Shown here in pieces: positions 30,884 to 41,294 of a DNA stretch of 64,000 bases (position 1 is the stretch's first letter; each line of letters opens with the position of its first letter). Origin of the DNA: Parafilimonas sp. (GTDB lineage: Bacteria > Bacteroidota > Bacteroidia > Chitinophagales > Chitinophagaceae). Both the position numbers and the translations under genes were made by a program. The DNA is taken from assembly GCA_017856455.1 (NCBI GenBank), contig JAFMEZ010000002.1, positions 24,848-88,847 of the forward strand, in the 5' to 3' direction. The notes under the pieces are model-generated. The model saw only the letters and a program-made list of their open reading frames with translations. It was not told where the DNA came from and did not search any database.

Positions 30884-31522
30884 ATGCGGATAAAGGAACG
30901 TTACGCTCACATCATCGATTATTTCAGTAAACATATTCCTGAGGCTGAAACTGAATTGATTTATGATAATCCCTTTCAGTTATTGGTTGCAGTAATTTTA
31001 TCTGCACAGTGTACCGACAAGCGGGTAAATCTGACCACACCAAGGCTCTTTCAGCAGTTTCCTGATCCTGCTTCCCTGGCGGCAACAGATTTTGATACAT
31101 TGTTCCCGCTCATCAGAAGTATTTCCTATCCAAATAACAAGACAAAACACCTGATCGGGATGGCCAATATGCTGCTTGAAAAGTTTGGTGGAGCAGTACC
31201 CATGACGGTGGAGGAATTGGTCTTGTTGCCAGGGGTTGGAAGAAAAACTGCCAACGTGATTACTTCAGTAATTGACAAACAACCCAATATGGCAGTAGAT
31301 ACCCATGTTTTCAGGGTTTCAGCAAGGTTGGGATTGACCAAAAATGCAAAGACACCTCTTGCAGCAGAAAAACAATTGGTCAAACATATTCCAGATGAAT
31401 TGGTTCATAAAGCCCATCACTGGTTGATCCTTCACGGACGCTATACATGCCTTGCGAGGAGTCCAAAATGCAGTCAATGCGGACTCAAAGACCTGTGTAA
31501 CTATAAAGGGGATAAAAAATAG
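30884..31522 (+). CDS. nth: Endonuclease III
   Basis: 'LLVAVILSAQCTDKRVN', 'LPGVGRKTANVI', 'VDTHVFRVSARLGL', Fe-S Cys cluster 'CLARSPKCSQCGLKDLC'. Confidence 0.96.
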   Translation: MRIKERYAHIIDYFSKHIPEAETELIYDNPFQLLVAVILSAQCTDKRVNLTTPRLFQQFPDPASLAATDFDTLFPLIRSISYPNNKTKHLIGMANMLLEKFGGAVPMTVEELVLLPGVGRKTANVITSVIDKQPNMAVDTHVFRVSARLGLTKNAKTPLAAEKQLVKHIPDELVHKAHHWLILHGRYTCLARSPKCSQCGLKDLCNYKGDKK

Positions 31523-31554
31523 TTTTTTCAGTATCTTGAAGCACAAACTTGCAT

Positions 31555-32781
31555 ATGAAATCAAAAATTAACATTCAACTTTCTTTGATGATGTTCATGC
31601 AGTTCTTCGTATGGGGAGCATGGTATGGGCAAATGAGTAAGTACATGACTGATCAATTGCATGCTACTGGTGATCAGGTTGGAAATGCATACGCAGCATT
31701 TTCGATTGCAATGATAGTAGCCCCGTTTTTTGTTGGCATGCTGGCTGACAGATTTTTTCAAGCCCAAAAAGTACTTGGATTTTTAAATCTTGCAGGTGCT
31801 GCCATCTTATTTGTTCTTGTCAATATCAAAGATCCAGATACCTTCTTTTGGGTAATGCTTTTGTATTGCCTGACATTTGCTCCCACCATTGCATTGACGA
31901 GTTCCATCTCCATGCGAAATATGAAAAATCCTGAAAAGGAATTTCCAGCCATTCGCGTATTTGGAACCATTGCCTGGATTGCAGTTGTGAACCTGGTTGG
32001 ATTCATGGGCGTTGGTGGTGAAGTGGTCATATTTCAAATCTCAATGGTATCTGCAGCTTTATTGGCTGTGCTATCTTTTTTCCTTCCAAAGACTCCTCCA
32101 ACCGCAACTGGTCCAACAAGCTTTTCTCAGATCATCGGTAAGGATGCTTTTGTTTTGTTCAAAGACAAATCATTTTTGATTTTCTTTTTCTCTTCGGTAT
32201 TGATTTGTATACCCTTACAGTTTTACTATCAATGGGCAAATCCTTCATTGACTGATGGGTATAAAATGGCATTCCCTACGCTTGATCCTACATCATTCAA
32301 CATTGAAAACAAGATGTCACTCGGACAAGTTTCAGAGGTGTTGTTCATGTTATTGTTGCCATTGGCCTATGCTCGTTTAGGAGTGAAAAAGATTTTAATT
32401 GTTGGATTGGTAGCATGGATCATCAGGTTCACCTTCTTTGGTTATGGTAATCCTGCAGGCAGTGAATGGATGTTGTATGCGGCTATTTTATTGCATGGTG
32501 TTTGTTACGATTTCTTTTTTGTAAGCGGAATGATTTATACTGATGCAAAAGCTGGTGAAAAAATTAAATCACAGGCACAAGGACTCATCTCTTTGGCAAC
32601 ATATGGATTAGGAATGCTCATTGGGTCTATCGTTGCTGGTAAAGTAAAAGATCAGTATACTGCTAATGAGGTAACCAATTGGTTAAATGTTTGGCTCGTA
32701 CCTGCAGGGATTGCTGCAGTTATCTTAGTTTTGTTTTTATTGTTTTTTAAGGATAATACAAGAACAGTTAAAGAATCTTAA
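31555..32781 (+). CDS. MFS transporter, nucleoside permease (NupG/XapB)-like
   Basis: 12-TM pattern; 'MQFFVWGAWYGQMSKYMTDQLHATGDQVGNAYAAFSIAMIVAPFFVGMLADRFF'. Confidence 0.85.
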   Translation: MKSKINIQLSLMMFMQFFVWGAWYGQMSKYMTDQLHATGDQVGNAYAAFSIAMIVAPFFVGMLADRFFQAQKVLGFLNLAGAAILFVLVNIKDPDTFFWVMLLYCLTFAPTIALTSSISMRNMKNPEKEFPAIRVFGTIAWIAVVNLVGFMGVGGEVVIFQISMVSAALLAVLSFFLPKTPPTATGPTSFSQIIGKDAFVLFKDKSFLIFFFSSVLICIPLQFYYQWANPSLTDGYKMAFPTLDPTSFNIENKMSLGQVSEVLFMLLLPLAYARLGVKKILIVGLVAWIIRFTFFGYGNPAGSEWMLYAAILLHGVCYDFFFVSGMIYTDAKAGEKIKSQAQGLISLATYGLGMLIGSIVAGKVKDQYTANEVTNWLNVWLVPAGIAAVILVLFLLFFKDNTRTVKES

Positions 32782-32805
32782 CCCCAAAAAACTAAATTTC
32801 GACAC

Positions 32806-33996
32806 ATGGTGAAAATTGCAATGTTAGGTTCCGGTTTTATCGGAAGATTTTATGCCGATTCTATTCAAGGTCTAAGGAGTAAAGACAGAATTGTATCCAT
32901 TTATTCAAGGAGAGAAGAGCAAGCAAAGAAGTTTGCAGTAGATTATGGTTGTGATCATTATACTACTGTCATGGAAGAATCTATCGCACATCCAGATGTG
33001 AACATGGTTTGTATTTCATTGCCGAATAATCTGCATGAAGAAGCAGTCAATCTTTGTATCAAACACAAAAAAGCTGTCATCACAACGAAACCACTTGGTA
33101 GAAATGCTGTTGAAGCAAAGCGCATGATGGATGCTGTTGAAAAAGCAGGCATATTCAATGGATACTTAGAAGATCTTGTTTACACGCCTAAATTCTTAAA
33201 GGCATATGACAGTGTAAGAAATGGTGCACTAGGAAGAATTCTCTGGGCTAAATCTCGCGAAACACATCCTGGCCCCCATAGTGATTGGTTCTGGGATATC
33301 GAGCAAGCAGGAGGTGGTTGTATTTTGGATTTGGGTTGCCACTGTGTTGAAATCACCAGAAGCTATATTGGTAAGGATATCAAGCCAGTAGAAGTAATGT
33401 GTTGGGCTGATACACAAGTGAAACCAATCGATGCAGAAGATCATGCCATCGGTTTGGTGAAATATGAAAACGGCGCCATTGCTCAGTTTGAAGTGAGCTG
33501 GACATTCAGAGGTGGATTGGATTTGAGGGATGAGGTGATGGGAACAGAGGGAACCATTTGGATCAATGGATTTTTAAGAACTGGATTTGATATGTTCACT
33601 ACCGGAAAGGGTGCTGATTATGTTGCTGAAAAAGCTGAGAGCAATTCAGGTTGGTTGTTTCCGGTTGGAGATGAGCTCAATGAATTGGGATATAATCACA
33701 TGTTTGCAGAAATGTTCACTTGTTTTGAAAAAGGAACAAGTCCAAGAGAAACATTTTATGATGGATATGTTGTAAATGCAGTGTTGGATGCAGCTTACAG
33801 AAGTGCGAAATCAAAGCTCTGGGAACCTGTTAAGTTGGAAGAGTGGAGGGGTAAAGTTGGTGTAACCAAAGACAGCCATCTGATTGAGTTCGATAAAGAT
33901 CATTATCTCGTTAAAGAGGAGATGACTCACTATGGTACTAAAAAGTTGATTTTAAAAGAGAAGACGACAGGTAAAATTGTAGAGCGAATTATTTAA
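32806..33996 (+). CDS. Gfo/Idh/MocA family oxidoreductase
   Basis: 'KIAMLGSGFIGRFYADSIQ', 'VITTKPLGRNAVEAKRM', 'GGGCILDLGCHCVEI'. Confidence 0.92.
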   Translation: MVKIAMLGSGFIGRFYADSIQGLRSKDRIVSIYSRREEQAKKFAVDYGCDHYTTVMEESIAHPDVNMVCISLPNNLHEEAVNLCIKHKKAVITTKPLGRNAVEAKRMMDAVEKAGIFNGYLEDLVYTPKFLKAYDSVRNGALGRILWAKSRETHPGPHSDWFWDIEQAGGGCILDLGCHCVEITRSYIGKDIKPVEVMCWADTQVKPIDAEDHAIGLVKYENGAIAQFEVSWTFRGGLDLRDEVMGTEGTIWINGFLRTGFDMFTTGKGADYVAEKAESNSGWLFPVGDELNELGYNHMFAEMFTCFEKGTSPRETFYDGYVVNAVLDAAYRSAKSKLWEPVKLEEWRGKVGVTKDSHLIEFDKDHYLVKEEMTHYGTKKLILKEKTTGKIVERII

Positions 33997-34006
33997 TAAG
34001 CATCTC

Positions 34007-34055
34007 ACAACTGTCAACCGTCAACTGTTATCTGTTAACAGTTGACGGTTTTTTT
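34007..34055. repeat. Heptamer repeat locus 3 (GTYRACN class), doubling as intrinsic terminator
   Basis: Register GTCAACC GTCAACT GTTATCT GTTAACA GTTGACG GTT; stem AACCGTCAACTGTTA (34016-34030)/TAACAGTTGACGGTT (34036-34050) followed by T7. Confidence 0.92.
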
Positions 34056-35946
34056 ATAAGTATTTTCTGATCTCTTCTACCAATTCTGTTTTCGTTATTG
34101 GTGTTCCTTTGATTTTATTGTAACCTTTTGCATCAACGAAATAGGCGTCTCTAATTATTTTGATTAACTGTCCGTTGTTGATTTCTGGGATCAATACAGT
34201 CTCAAAGTTTGCAAGAATTTTACCTAGATTTTTTGGGAAAGGTCTGAGGTATCTTACATGTGCATGTGAAACGGCATGCCCTTCGTGAATAAGTTCTTGT
34301 ACGGCTGTTTTGATTGAACCAAATGTACTTCCCCAACCGAGTACCAGCACTTTACCTTTTTCAGCACCACTGTCAATTTTTTGCTCTGGGATATAATCTG
34401 CTATTTTATCAACCTTTGCTTGTCTTGTTTTAACCATGTGCTGATGGTTTTCAGGATCATAGCTTACGTTGCCTGTGATATCTTGTTTTTCAATACCGCC
34501 AATTCTGTGTTCTAATCCTTTTGTACCTGGTACAGCCCAAGGTCTAACCAGCTTTTCATCTCGTTTGTATGGAAGGAATTTTTCTTCATCCTCATCCAAT
34601 CCTTGCTTGAAACTTACTTTAATTTCTGGAAGATCTTCAGCTTTCGGAAATTTCCAAGGCTCTGCGCCATTGGCAATATAACCATCGCTTAAATACATCA
34701 CAGGTGTCATGTGTTGCAATGCAATTCGTGTTGCTTCAAATATTGAATCAAAACAATCACTTGGTGTAGATGCAGCAATGACTGGCATTGGACACTCTCC
34801 GTTTCTTCCATAGTATGCTTGCAACAAATCACTTTGTTCTGTTTTGGTTGGAAGCCCAGTTGATGGTCCACCTCTTTGTACATCAATGATCACCAATGGA
34901 ATTTCCAACATCACAGCTAATCCCATTGCTTCTCCTTTCAATGCAATACCCGGACCAGATGTAGTGGTAACACCAAGTGCACCGCCATAGCTTGCACCAA
35001 TTGCGGAGGTGATACCAGCAATCTCATCTTCAGCTTGAAATGTTTTCACACCAAAGTTTTTCATTTTACTCAAGTCGTGTAAAATATCAGATGCAGGTGT
35101 GATAGGGTATGATCCCAAGAAAATTGGGAGTCCGCTTTTTTCTGAAGCGGCAATCAATCCCATGGCCAATGCTTGATTGCCCATGATGGAACGATATGTT
35201 CCAGGCACCATTTTTGCTTTCTCAACTTTGTACCTGGTTGTGAAAGTTTCAGTGGTATCACCGTAATTATATCCTGCTTGCAATGATCTGAGATTTGCGT
35301 TCAGGATTTCATCTTTTTTCCCGAATTTATCTTTCAAGAAATTCAAAGTGCTTTCCATATCACGACTGTACATCCAATAGAGGAATCCAAGTACAAACAT
35401 ATTTTTTGCACGATCTTTTTCTTTGGTGCCCATTTGAATGTCTTTCAATGCCTCACGGGTCATTTTTGTGACATCCATTTTTATGACTTCAAAGCCAGAG
35501 AGGGATTCATCTTCTAATGGATTCACTCCATCCGGGTAATTTGCCAGTCTGAGATTCTTCGCATCAAATCCATCCACATTCGCAATGATCTTACCACCTT
35601 TTTTGATTGCCTTTAAATTTGTTTTTAATGCAGCAGCATTCATTGCCACGAGTACATCACATAGATCTCCGGGAGTGTAGATAGCGTCACTTGAAAACCT
35701 TAATTGATATCCACTTACTCCAGGAAGCGTTCCCTGAGGGGCTCTGATTTCGGCAGGAAAATCAGGGAAAGTTGCAAGATCGATTCCTAACATTGCAGTA
35801 TTGTTGGTAAACTGACTTCCAGTCAGTTGCATTCCGTCGCCGCTGTCACCTGCAAATTTGATGACGATATCGCTCAGTAGCTCTTCTTTCCTTTGTGGCA
35901 TGGTTTTTGTTTGAACTTTAACATGGTCGTACATGAAGGATTTCAT
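34054..35946 (-). CDS. korA: 2-oxoacid:ferredoxin oxidoreductase alpha subunit (fused gamma-alpha; KorA-like)
   Basis: 'DIVIKFAGDSGDGMQLTGSQF', 'FLGSYPITPASDILHDLS', 'GVTTTSGPGIALKGEAMGLAVMLEIPLVIIDVQRGGPSTGLPTKTEQSDL'; true start possibly 35901 (MPQRKEE). Confidence 0.92.
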   Translation of the reverse strand: MKSFMYDHVKVQTKTMPQRKEELLSDIVIKFAGDSGDGMQLTGSQFTNNTAMLGIDLATFPDFPAEIRAPQGTLPGVSGYQLRFSSDAIYTPGDLCDVLVAMNAAALKTNLKAIKKGGKIIANVDGFDAKNLRLANYPDGVNPLEDESLSGFEVIKMDVTKMTREALKDIQMGTKEKDRAKNMFVLGFLYWMYSRDMESTLNFLKDKFGKKDEILNANLRSLQAGYNYGDTTETFTTRYKVEKAKMVPGTYRSIMGNQALAMGLIAASEKSGLPIFLGSYPITPASDILHDLSKMKNFGVKTFQAEDEIAGITSAIGASYGGALGVTTTSGPGIALKGEAMGLAVMLEIPLVIIDVQRGGPSTGLPTKTEQSDLLQAYYGRNGECPMPVIAASTPSDCFDSIFEATRIALQHMTPVMYLSDGYIANGAEPWKFPKAEDLPEIKVSFKQGLDEDEEKFLPYKRDEKLVRPWAVPGTKGLEHRIGGIEKQDITGNVSYDPENHQHMVKTRQAKVDKIADYIPEQKIDSGAEKGKVLVLGWGSTFGSIKTAVQELIHEGHAVSHAHVRYLRPFPKNLGKILANFETVLIPEINNGQLIKIIRDAYFVDAKGYNKIKGTPITKTELVEEIRKYL

Positions 35947-35991
35947 GTACTATTATGAAATTAATTAATTTAGACTACAAAATTACCCAAT

Positions 35992-36750
35992 ATGGCTCTA
36001 TTCAATTCAAGTAATCCGACACTTTCGGAAAAATCATTTGGACGTGTAATCAATATTCCTGGTTCGGGAAGCATGAGTTTTCGTGGGACACTCAATAAGT
36101 TTGGATTTTTGTTTTTAATGGTGATGGCAACTGCATTTTATGTGTGGAATGAGGCATCCGTTGGAAACAGTATACAAGGCTATATGATGGGCGGTGCGAT
36201 AGGTGGATTGGTGCTGGCATTGGTGCTAATGTTTAAGCCAGTTTGGGCTCAATTTCTTGCTCCTGCTTATGCTTTGTTAGAAGGACTGGTTATTGGTTCT
36301 ATCTCAGCATTATATAACAATGCTTTTGCAAAGGTGGCGCCTGGCATCGTTATGCAGGCTGTTATCTTGACCTTTGGAACTGCCATCGCAATGTATCTGT
36401 TGTACTCTTTCAGAATCATTCGTGTAACTGAAAAATTCAGATCAATCATGTTTGCTGCAATTGGTGGCATTGCATTGTTCTATCTTATCACGTTTATTTT
36501 ATCTCTTTTCGGCGTTCATGTTCAAGGATTGCAGGGTGGAAGTATGTTGAGCATTGGTATTTCAATTGCAATTACTGCTATTGCTGCACTAAGTTTATTG
36601 TTGGATTTTGACCGCATTGAGCAAGGTGCTTCTATGGGTGCACCAAAATATATGGAGTGGTATTGTGCATTCGGACTATTGGTAACCATGGTTTGGTTGT
36701 ATGTAGAAATTCTGCGTCTGTTGGGTAATATCTATGGTAGAAAAGAGTAG
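35992..36750 (+). CDS. Bax inhibitor-1/YccA family membrane protein
   Basis: 'MSFRGTLNKFGFLFLMVMATAFYVWNE', multi-TM, 'GAPKYMEWYCAFGLLVTMVWLYVEILRLLG'. Confidence 0.93.
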   Translation: MALFNSSNPTLSEKSFGRVINIPGSGSMSFRGTLNKFGFLFLMVMATAFYVWNEASVGNSIQGYMMGGAIGGLVLALVLMFKPVWAQFLAPAYALLEGLVIGSISALYNNAFAKVAPGIVMQAVILTFGTAIAMYLLYSFRIIRVTEKFRSIMFAAIGGIALFYLITFILSLFGVHVQGLQGGSMLSIGISIAITAIAALSLLLDFDRIEQGASMGAPKYMEWYCAFGLLVTMVWLYVEILRLLGNIYGRKE

Positions 36751-36766
36751 TCTAGTACTGAATGAT

Positions 36767-36803
36767 AAAAAAAATCCCACTCATTTGAGTGGGATTTTTT
36801 TTA
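36767..36803. terminator. Bidirectional intrinsic terminator between convergent genes
   Basis: AAAAAAAATCCCACTCA-tt-TGAGTGGGATTTTTTTT. Confidence 0.93.
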
Positions 36804-36822
36804 TTGTATGATTTGCGTGATA

Positions 36823-37629
36823 TCAATATCCATCACCATCTAACATGTTTCCAATCCCCCCTAAAATACTTCCTTCTTCTTTTCTGTTGAATGTTCCGTA
36901 AGACATGATTCTGCTTGCCAATCTGCTGATGGGAAGTGTTTGAATCCAAATTTTACCAGGACCCCTCAATGTGGCGAAGAATAAACCCTCACCTCCAAAA
37001 ATGGTATTCTTGATTCCTCCAACAAACTCAATATCATAATCTACTGTTTGTGTAAATGCAACCAAACAACCGGTATCAATTTTTAATACTTCACCTGGAG
37101 TCAAATAACGCTCGAATACATGTCCACCTGCATGTACAAAGGCCATACCATCACCTTCTAATTTTTGCATGATGAATCCCTCTCCACCAAAAAGACCAGT
37201 TCCTAGTCTTCTTTGAAACGCAATGCCAACTGAAACTCCTTTTGCTGCACACAAGAAAGAATCTTTCTGACAAATGATTCTGCCCTCTAATTGTTGCAGG
37301 TCTAATGGAATGATTTTACCAGGATAGGGAGAAGCAAAAGAAACTTTTTTCTTGCCTCCAACCATGTTGGTGAATGCTGTCATGAATAAACTTTCGCCAG
37401 TAAGCAATCTCTTACCTGCTGAAAAAAGTTTTCCAAGAACACCTTGGTTTTGGGTGGAACCATCTCCAAAGATGGTTTGCATTTGGATACCCTCATCCAT
37501 CATCATGAAACTACCGGCTTCTGCGATGGCTGTTTCTTGAGGATCCAGTTCTATTTCAACATATTGCATTTCTTCTCCAACAATCTTGTAATCGATTTCG
37601 TGGTTGGAGCGAGTTGTAAAGTTTTCCAT
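36823..37629 (-). CDS. TIGR00266/AIM24 family protein
   Basis: '[35 protein letters not shown]', '[23 protein letters not shown]'. Confidence 0.93.
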   Translation of the reverse strand: MENFTTRSNHEIDYKIVGEEMQYVEIELDPQETAIAEAGSFMMMDEGIQMQTIFGDGSTQNQGVLGKLFSAGKRLLTGESLFMTAFTNMVGGKKKVSFASPYPGKIIPLDLQQLEGRIICQKDSFLCAAKGVSVGIAFQRRLGTGLFGGEGFIMQKLEGDGMAFVHAGGHVFERYLTPGEVLKIDTGCLVAFTQTVDYDIEFVGGIKNTIFGGEGLFFATLRGPGKIWIQTLPISRLASRIMSYGTFNRKEEGSILGGIGNMLDGDGY

Positions 37630-37649
37630 ATTTTAAATTTATAATTAAA

Positions 37650-37698
37650 GTTAACGGTTGACAGTTGACTGTTAACCGTTAACTGTCAACTGTTATTT
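37650..37698. repeat. Heptamer repeat locus 4 (GTYRACN class), six exact tandem units
   Basis: GTTAACG GTTGACA GTTGACT GTTAACC GTTAACT GTCAACT (37650-37691) then GTTATTT; near-palindrome centred on 37677. Confidence 0.95.
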
Positions 37699-40600
37699 CC
37701 CATTCCATACTGGTTTTCCTTGGATCTTTCTTACGAGGTACATGATACCTGTGAAAATAAAGAAGAATGGTCCAAGTAATCCTAGCAATGAAATCCATTT
37801 GCCTTGATAAAATTTCTGCATTGGTCTTTTCAATCTTTCAGCAATCAAATACATTGCTGGAACGATCAATAAGGTCATGAAGAATGCAAATATCAATCCC
37901 CATATGATAGTAAGTGATAATGGTTTCCAGAATGCAACATTATCGCCACCAAAGAAGATATGTGGATTCAGATCTGTAAATAGTGTTACAAAGTTGATGT
38001 TAAAGCCAACAGCAAGGGGAATCAATGCCAATATTGCTGCAAGTGCTGTTAGCAATACTGGAACGATCCTGGTTTTACCAGCTTCAATAACAGCCTCTCT
38101 TGTTTTCATACCTCTTGCCCTCAGTTCATCTGCAAATTCAATGACAAGAATACCGTTTTTCACAACGATACCAGAAAGTCCAACGATTCCAATACCACTT
38201 GTAACTGCTGCAAAAGTAGAGCGGAAGATTCCGTATCCAAGTAATACTCCTATCAAACTGAACATGATTTCCGATAGTACAATCATTGTTCTGCTATAAG
38301 ATCCAAATTGTAGGATTAAAATCAATAAGATAAAACCAACTGCTATGAACAAGGCATTACTTAAGAAGCCTGCAGTTTCTCTCAATTGTTCTTCTTCACC
38401 TGTTTGTGCAACAGATATTCCTTCAGCTTTTTCATTGAATACATCAATGTATTTTTTAATCTCAGTATTCACGCTTTGAGGAGTATAGCCTTGTGAAGTA
38501 AGTACATTCGAGTAAATGGTGATGACTCTTTTTTGTTCACTTCTTTTGATGCTTCCGTAGGTATTGCTGATATCAGATTTTACCACAGAGCTGATAGGGA
38601 CTTGTTTGATCATTCCTGTAGTAAAATCTCTGTAAGTGATTCTCATATTCAACAACTCAGATAAAGTTTTTCTCTGGGTTGCATCATTTCTTACAGTGAT
38701 CTTATATTCTTCCTCTCCAATTTTTAATTTGGAAATTTCTTTTCCAAATAATGCTGTCCTGATTTCCAATCCCACCTGTGCAGTTGATATTCCCTGCATC
38801 AATGCTCTTTCTCTATCAACGGATAATCCAATTTCTGGATTGTTCAAATCAATATCAATTTTCAATTCTTCAACACCAGGAATATTTTTATCACTCAGAT
38901 AATTTCTAAGTTTAATTGCAGTACTGGTAAGGTCCTCAAAGTTTTCACCAGTCACTTCAATATTAATCGGACTCTTGGTGGGCGGACCATTACTTTCCTG
39001 TGCAACACTGATCTCAGCTGATGGAATACCTTTGATGGTCTGACGAACAGCATCTAGGTATGGTGTGGTTGATTTACCATCTCTTTTTTCAAATGGTACA
39101 AAATTTACCTGTATTCTGCTCAACTCTGGACGAGTACTTCTGTCACCGCTATTTGGATCACTTGCGCCGACTGCAACATTCGCAATAACACTTTCAACCA
39201 ATGGATTTTTCTTTCCATTGTCGATTCCAAGTACTTGATTGATTTTTCTTTCGAGTGATTGCGTAACTGAATCTGTATACTTCACATCTGTTCCAGAAGG
39301 AAGTTTCATATAGACATAAATTGTATTTGGGTCACCTTGTGGGAATAATACAATTGGAACATTTCTCATTCCGAAGAAAAAGAAAGAGAATATAAGTAAG
39401 GCAAAAGTTGCCAGTAACATCTTAACTGGTCTCCATCCCTGGGTCGTCCATCTCAACAATATTTCATACCTGTTCATTAATGCTGGTAGAAGTCTTTGTT
39501 GGAAGAAATTGATGGCATCAGTCAAAACATATGCATTCAGTACCATCAGTAATGCAAAGAATAGAAGCATATTACCGATAAATCTGAATGATGCCTGATC
39601 CCCTCCATAACCTGCTAAATCAAATAACAATCCCATTACTGCCAACAGAAGGAAAAATGGTTTTCTGAAAACAGTTGATTTAGGTTTTTTCTCATGCTCC
39701 TCGTGTGCCATGAAATCCACTGCAAAAACCGGATTCATGATGTATGCAACAATCAAAGATGCTGTTAGTGTAAAGATCAACATCGTAGGCAAATAGATCA
39801 TGAATTTTCCGATGATGCCTGGCCAAAACAATAGAGGAACAAACGGTGCAAGCGTAGTTAGTGTTCCTGCTAATACTGGAACAAACACTTCACCAGCTGC
39901 ATATTTTGCAGCATCTACTGCTGATATCTTTCCTTTACCCTGTGAAAAAATTCTATGTGTATTTTCAATCACTACAATTGCATCATCCACTACAATACCT
40001 AGTCCAAATAATAGTGCGAAGAGTACGATAAAGTTTAAAGTAACGTTTGAACCTACAATAAAGTCTGCTGTTGGCAAGAAAATAAAAGCAAGGAACATGC
40101 TCAGTGGAACAGAAAGTGCCACAAAGAATGAATTGGTTATACCCATGAAAAACATGAGAATGATTAAAACCAGTATGAAGCCAATGATGATTGAATTCAC
40201 CAATTCATCAAATGCTGCTGCAGCTTTTATACTTAAATCACCTGTAATACTTACATTAAGATCCTTGGGAAACTGGTCTTCCTTCATTTCATTTACCAAT
40301 GCATTGATTTTCTCTGATGCATTGATCAGGTTTTCTCCAGAACGCTTGATGATGCTTAGGGTTACTACGTTTTTACCATTTAAGCGTGCATAACTTTCTT
40401 TTTCTTTGACTGTATCAACGATGCTTGCAAAATCTTTAATATAGAAAGGAGCGCCGTAAATATTTTTAACGACCATATTATTCAGATCAAGCGCTGAATT
40501 GAATTGGCCACTTAACCTCAATGCTCTTTTTTGATCACCCACTTGTAAGAGTCCGCCTGATATATCCAGGTTTTCACGTTGAATAGCCTGTTCGATGTCT

Positions 40601-41262
40601 GTAAATCCAATTTTCGCTGCCTCCATTTTGAATCGATCAACGTTGATTTGAATTTCTCTCTCGGGTGCACCGATTAGGTCAACGCGACTGATTTCGCTGA
40701 GTTCTTCAATTTTATCTTTCAGTTGATCTGCAAAATCTCCCAACTTAACTGCATCATAGTCACCACTTACGTTAACCGACATGATAGGGAGTTCTGACAA
40801 TGATAATTCCTGCACAACAGGTTCTTGGGTAAGATCATTGGGGAGGTCTTTTTTTGCCTTATCAACTGCATCCCGCATTTTTTGCAGCGCTACATCAGTC
40901 TTAACAGAAGTACTAAACTCAACGATGATTGCAGAAAAGTCCTGCAGAGAAGTTGATTTAATGCTGTTGATTTTTACGCCTGTGATGCCTTTGAGTTGTT
41001 TTTCAATGGGACGGGTTACAAGACTTTCAATTTCTTTTGGTGAGTTACCAACATAAACAGTTTGTACAAAAATATTTGGGATAACTACATCTGGATACTG
41101 TTCTTTGGGATACGAGAGGAAGAGTCCAATTCCCCACACAGATATGATTAGCGTGAGCAGGTAAACGGCTGTCTTGTTTTTAATTGCCCAATTCGTTGGT
41201 CCAAATGTTTTTGGATTCTGCAACAACTTGAATATGGGATTATTATTTGACAGGTTGTCCAT
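37693..41262 (-). CDS. RND efflux transporter permease (AcrB/HAE1-like)
   Basis: 1189 aa; 'NIFVQTVYVGNSPKEIESLVTRPIEKQLKGITGVKINS', 'LFGLGIVVDDAIVVIENTHRI', 'GIGIVGLSGIVVKNGILVIEFADEL'. Confidence 0.95.
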   Translation of the reverse strand: MDNLSNNNPIFKLLQNPKTFGPTNWAIKNKTAVYLLTLIISVWGIGLFLSYPKEQYPDVVIPNIFVQTVYVGNSPKEIESLVTRPIEKQLKGITGVKINSIKSTSLQDFSAIIVEFSTSVKTDVALQKMRDAVDKAKKDLPNDLTQEPVVQELSLSELPIMSVNVSGDYDAVKLGDFADQLKDKIEELSEISRVDLIGAPEREIQINVDRFKMEAAKIGFTDIEQAIQRENLDISGGLLQVGDQKRALRLSGQFNSALDLNNMVVKNIYGAPFYIKDFASIVDTVKEKESYARLNGKNVVTLSIIKRSGENLINASEKINALVNEMKEDQFPKDLNVSITGDLSIKAAAAFDELVNSIIIGFILVLIILMFFMGITNSFFVALSVPLSMFLAFIFLPTADFIVGSNVTLNFIVLFALLFGLGIVVDDAIVVIENTHRIFSQGKGKISAVDAAKYAAGEVFVPVLAGTLTTLAPFVPLLFWPGIIGKFMIYLPTMLIFTLTASLIVAYIMNPVFAVDFMAHEEHEKKPKSTVFRKPFFLLLAVMGLLFDLAGYGGDQASFRFIGNMLLFFALLMVLNAYVLTDAINFFQQRLLPALMNRYEILLRWTTQGWRPVKMLLATFALLIFSFFFFGMRNVPIVLFPQGDPNTIYVYMKLPSGTDVKYTDSVTQSLERKINQVLGIDNGKKNPLVESVIANVAVGASDPNSGDRSTRPELSRIQVNFVPFEKRDGKSTTPYLDAVRQTIKGIPSAEISVAQESNGPPTKSPINIEVTGENFEDLTSTAIKLRNYLSDKNIPGVEELKIDIDLNNPEIGLSVDRERALMQGISTAQVGLEIRTALFGKEISKLKIGEEEYKITVRNDATQRKTLSELLNMRITYRDFTTGMIKQVPISSVVKSDISNTYGSIKRSEQKRVITIYSNVLTSQGYTPQSVNTEIKKYIDVFNEKAEGISVAQTGEEEQLRETAGFLSNALFIAVGFILLILILQFGSYSRTMIVLSEIMFSLIGVLLGYGIFRSTFAAVTSGIGIVGLSGIVVKNGILVIEFADELRARGMKTREAVIEAGKTRIVPVLLTALAAILALIPLAVGFNINFVTLFTDLNPHIFFGGDNVAFWKPLSLTIIWGLIFAFFMTLLIVPAMYLIAERLKRPMQKFYQGKWISLLGLLGPFFFIFTGIMYLVRKIQGKPVWNGK

Positions 41263-41294
41263 GTTTATAATTTTAAAAATTTCTATTGATTATT

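Noticed and set aside
39800-40393. 197-aa plus-strand ORF
   Set aside because: Antisense to the RND permease; Ser/Thr/Ile-rich shadow translation of membrane-protein codons.
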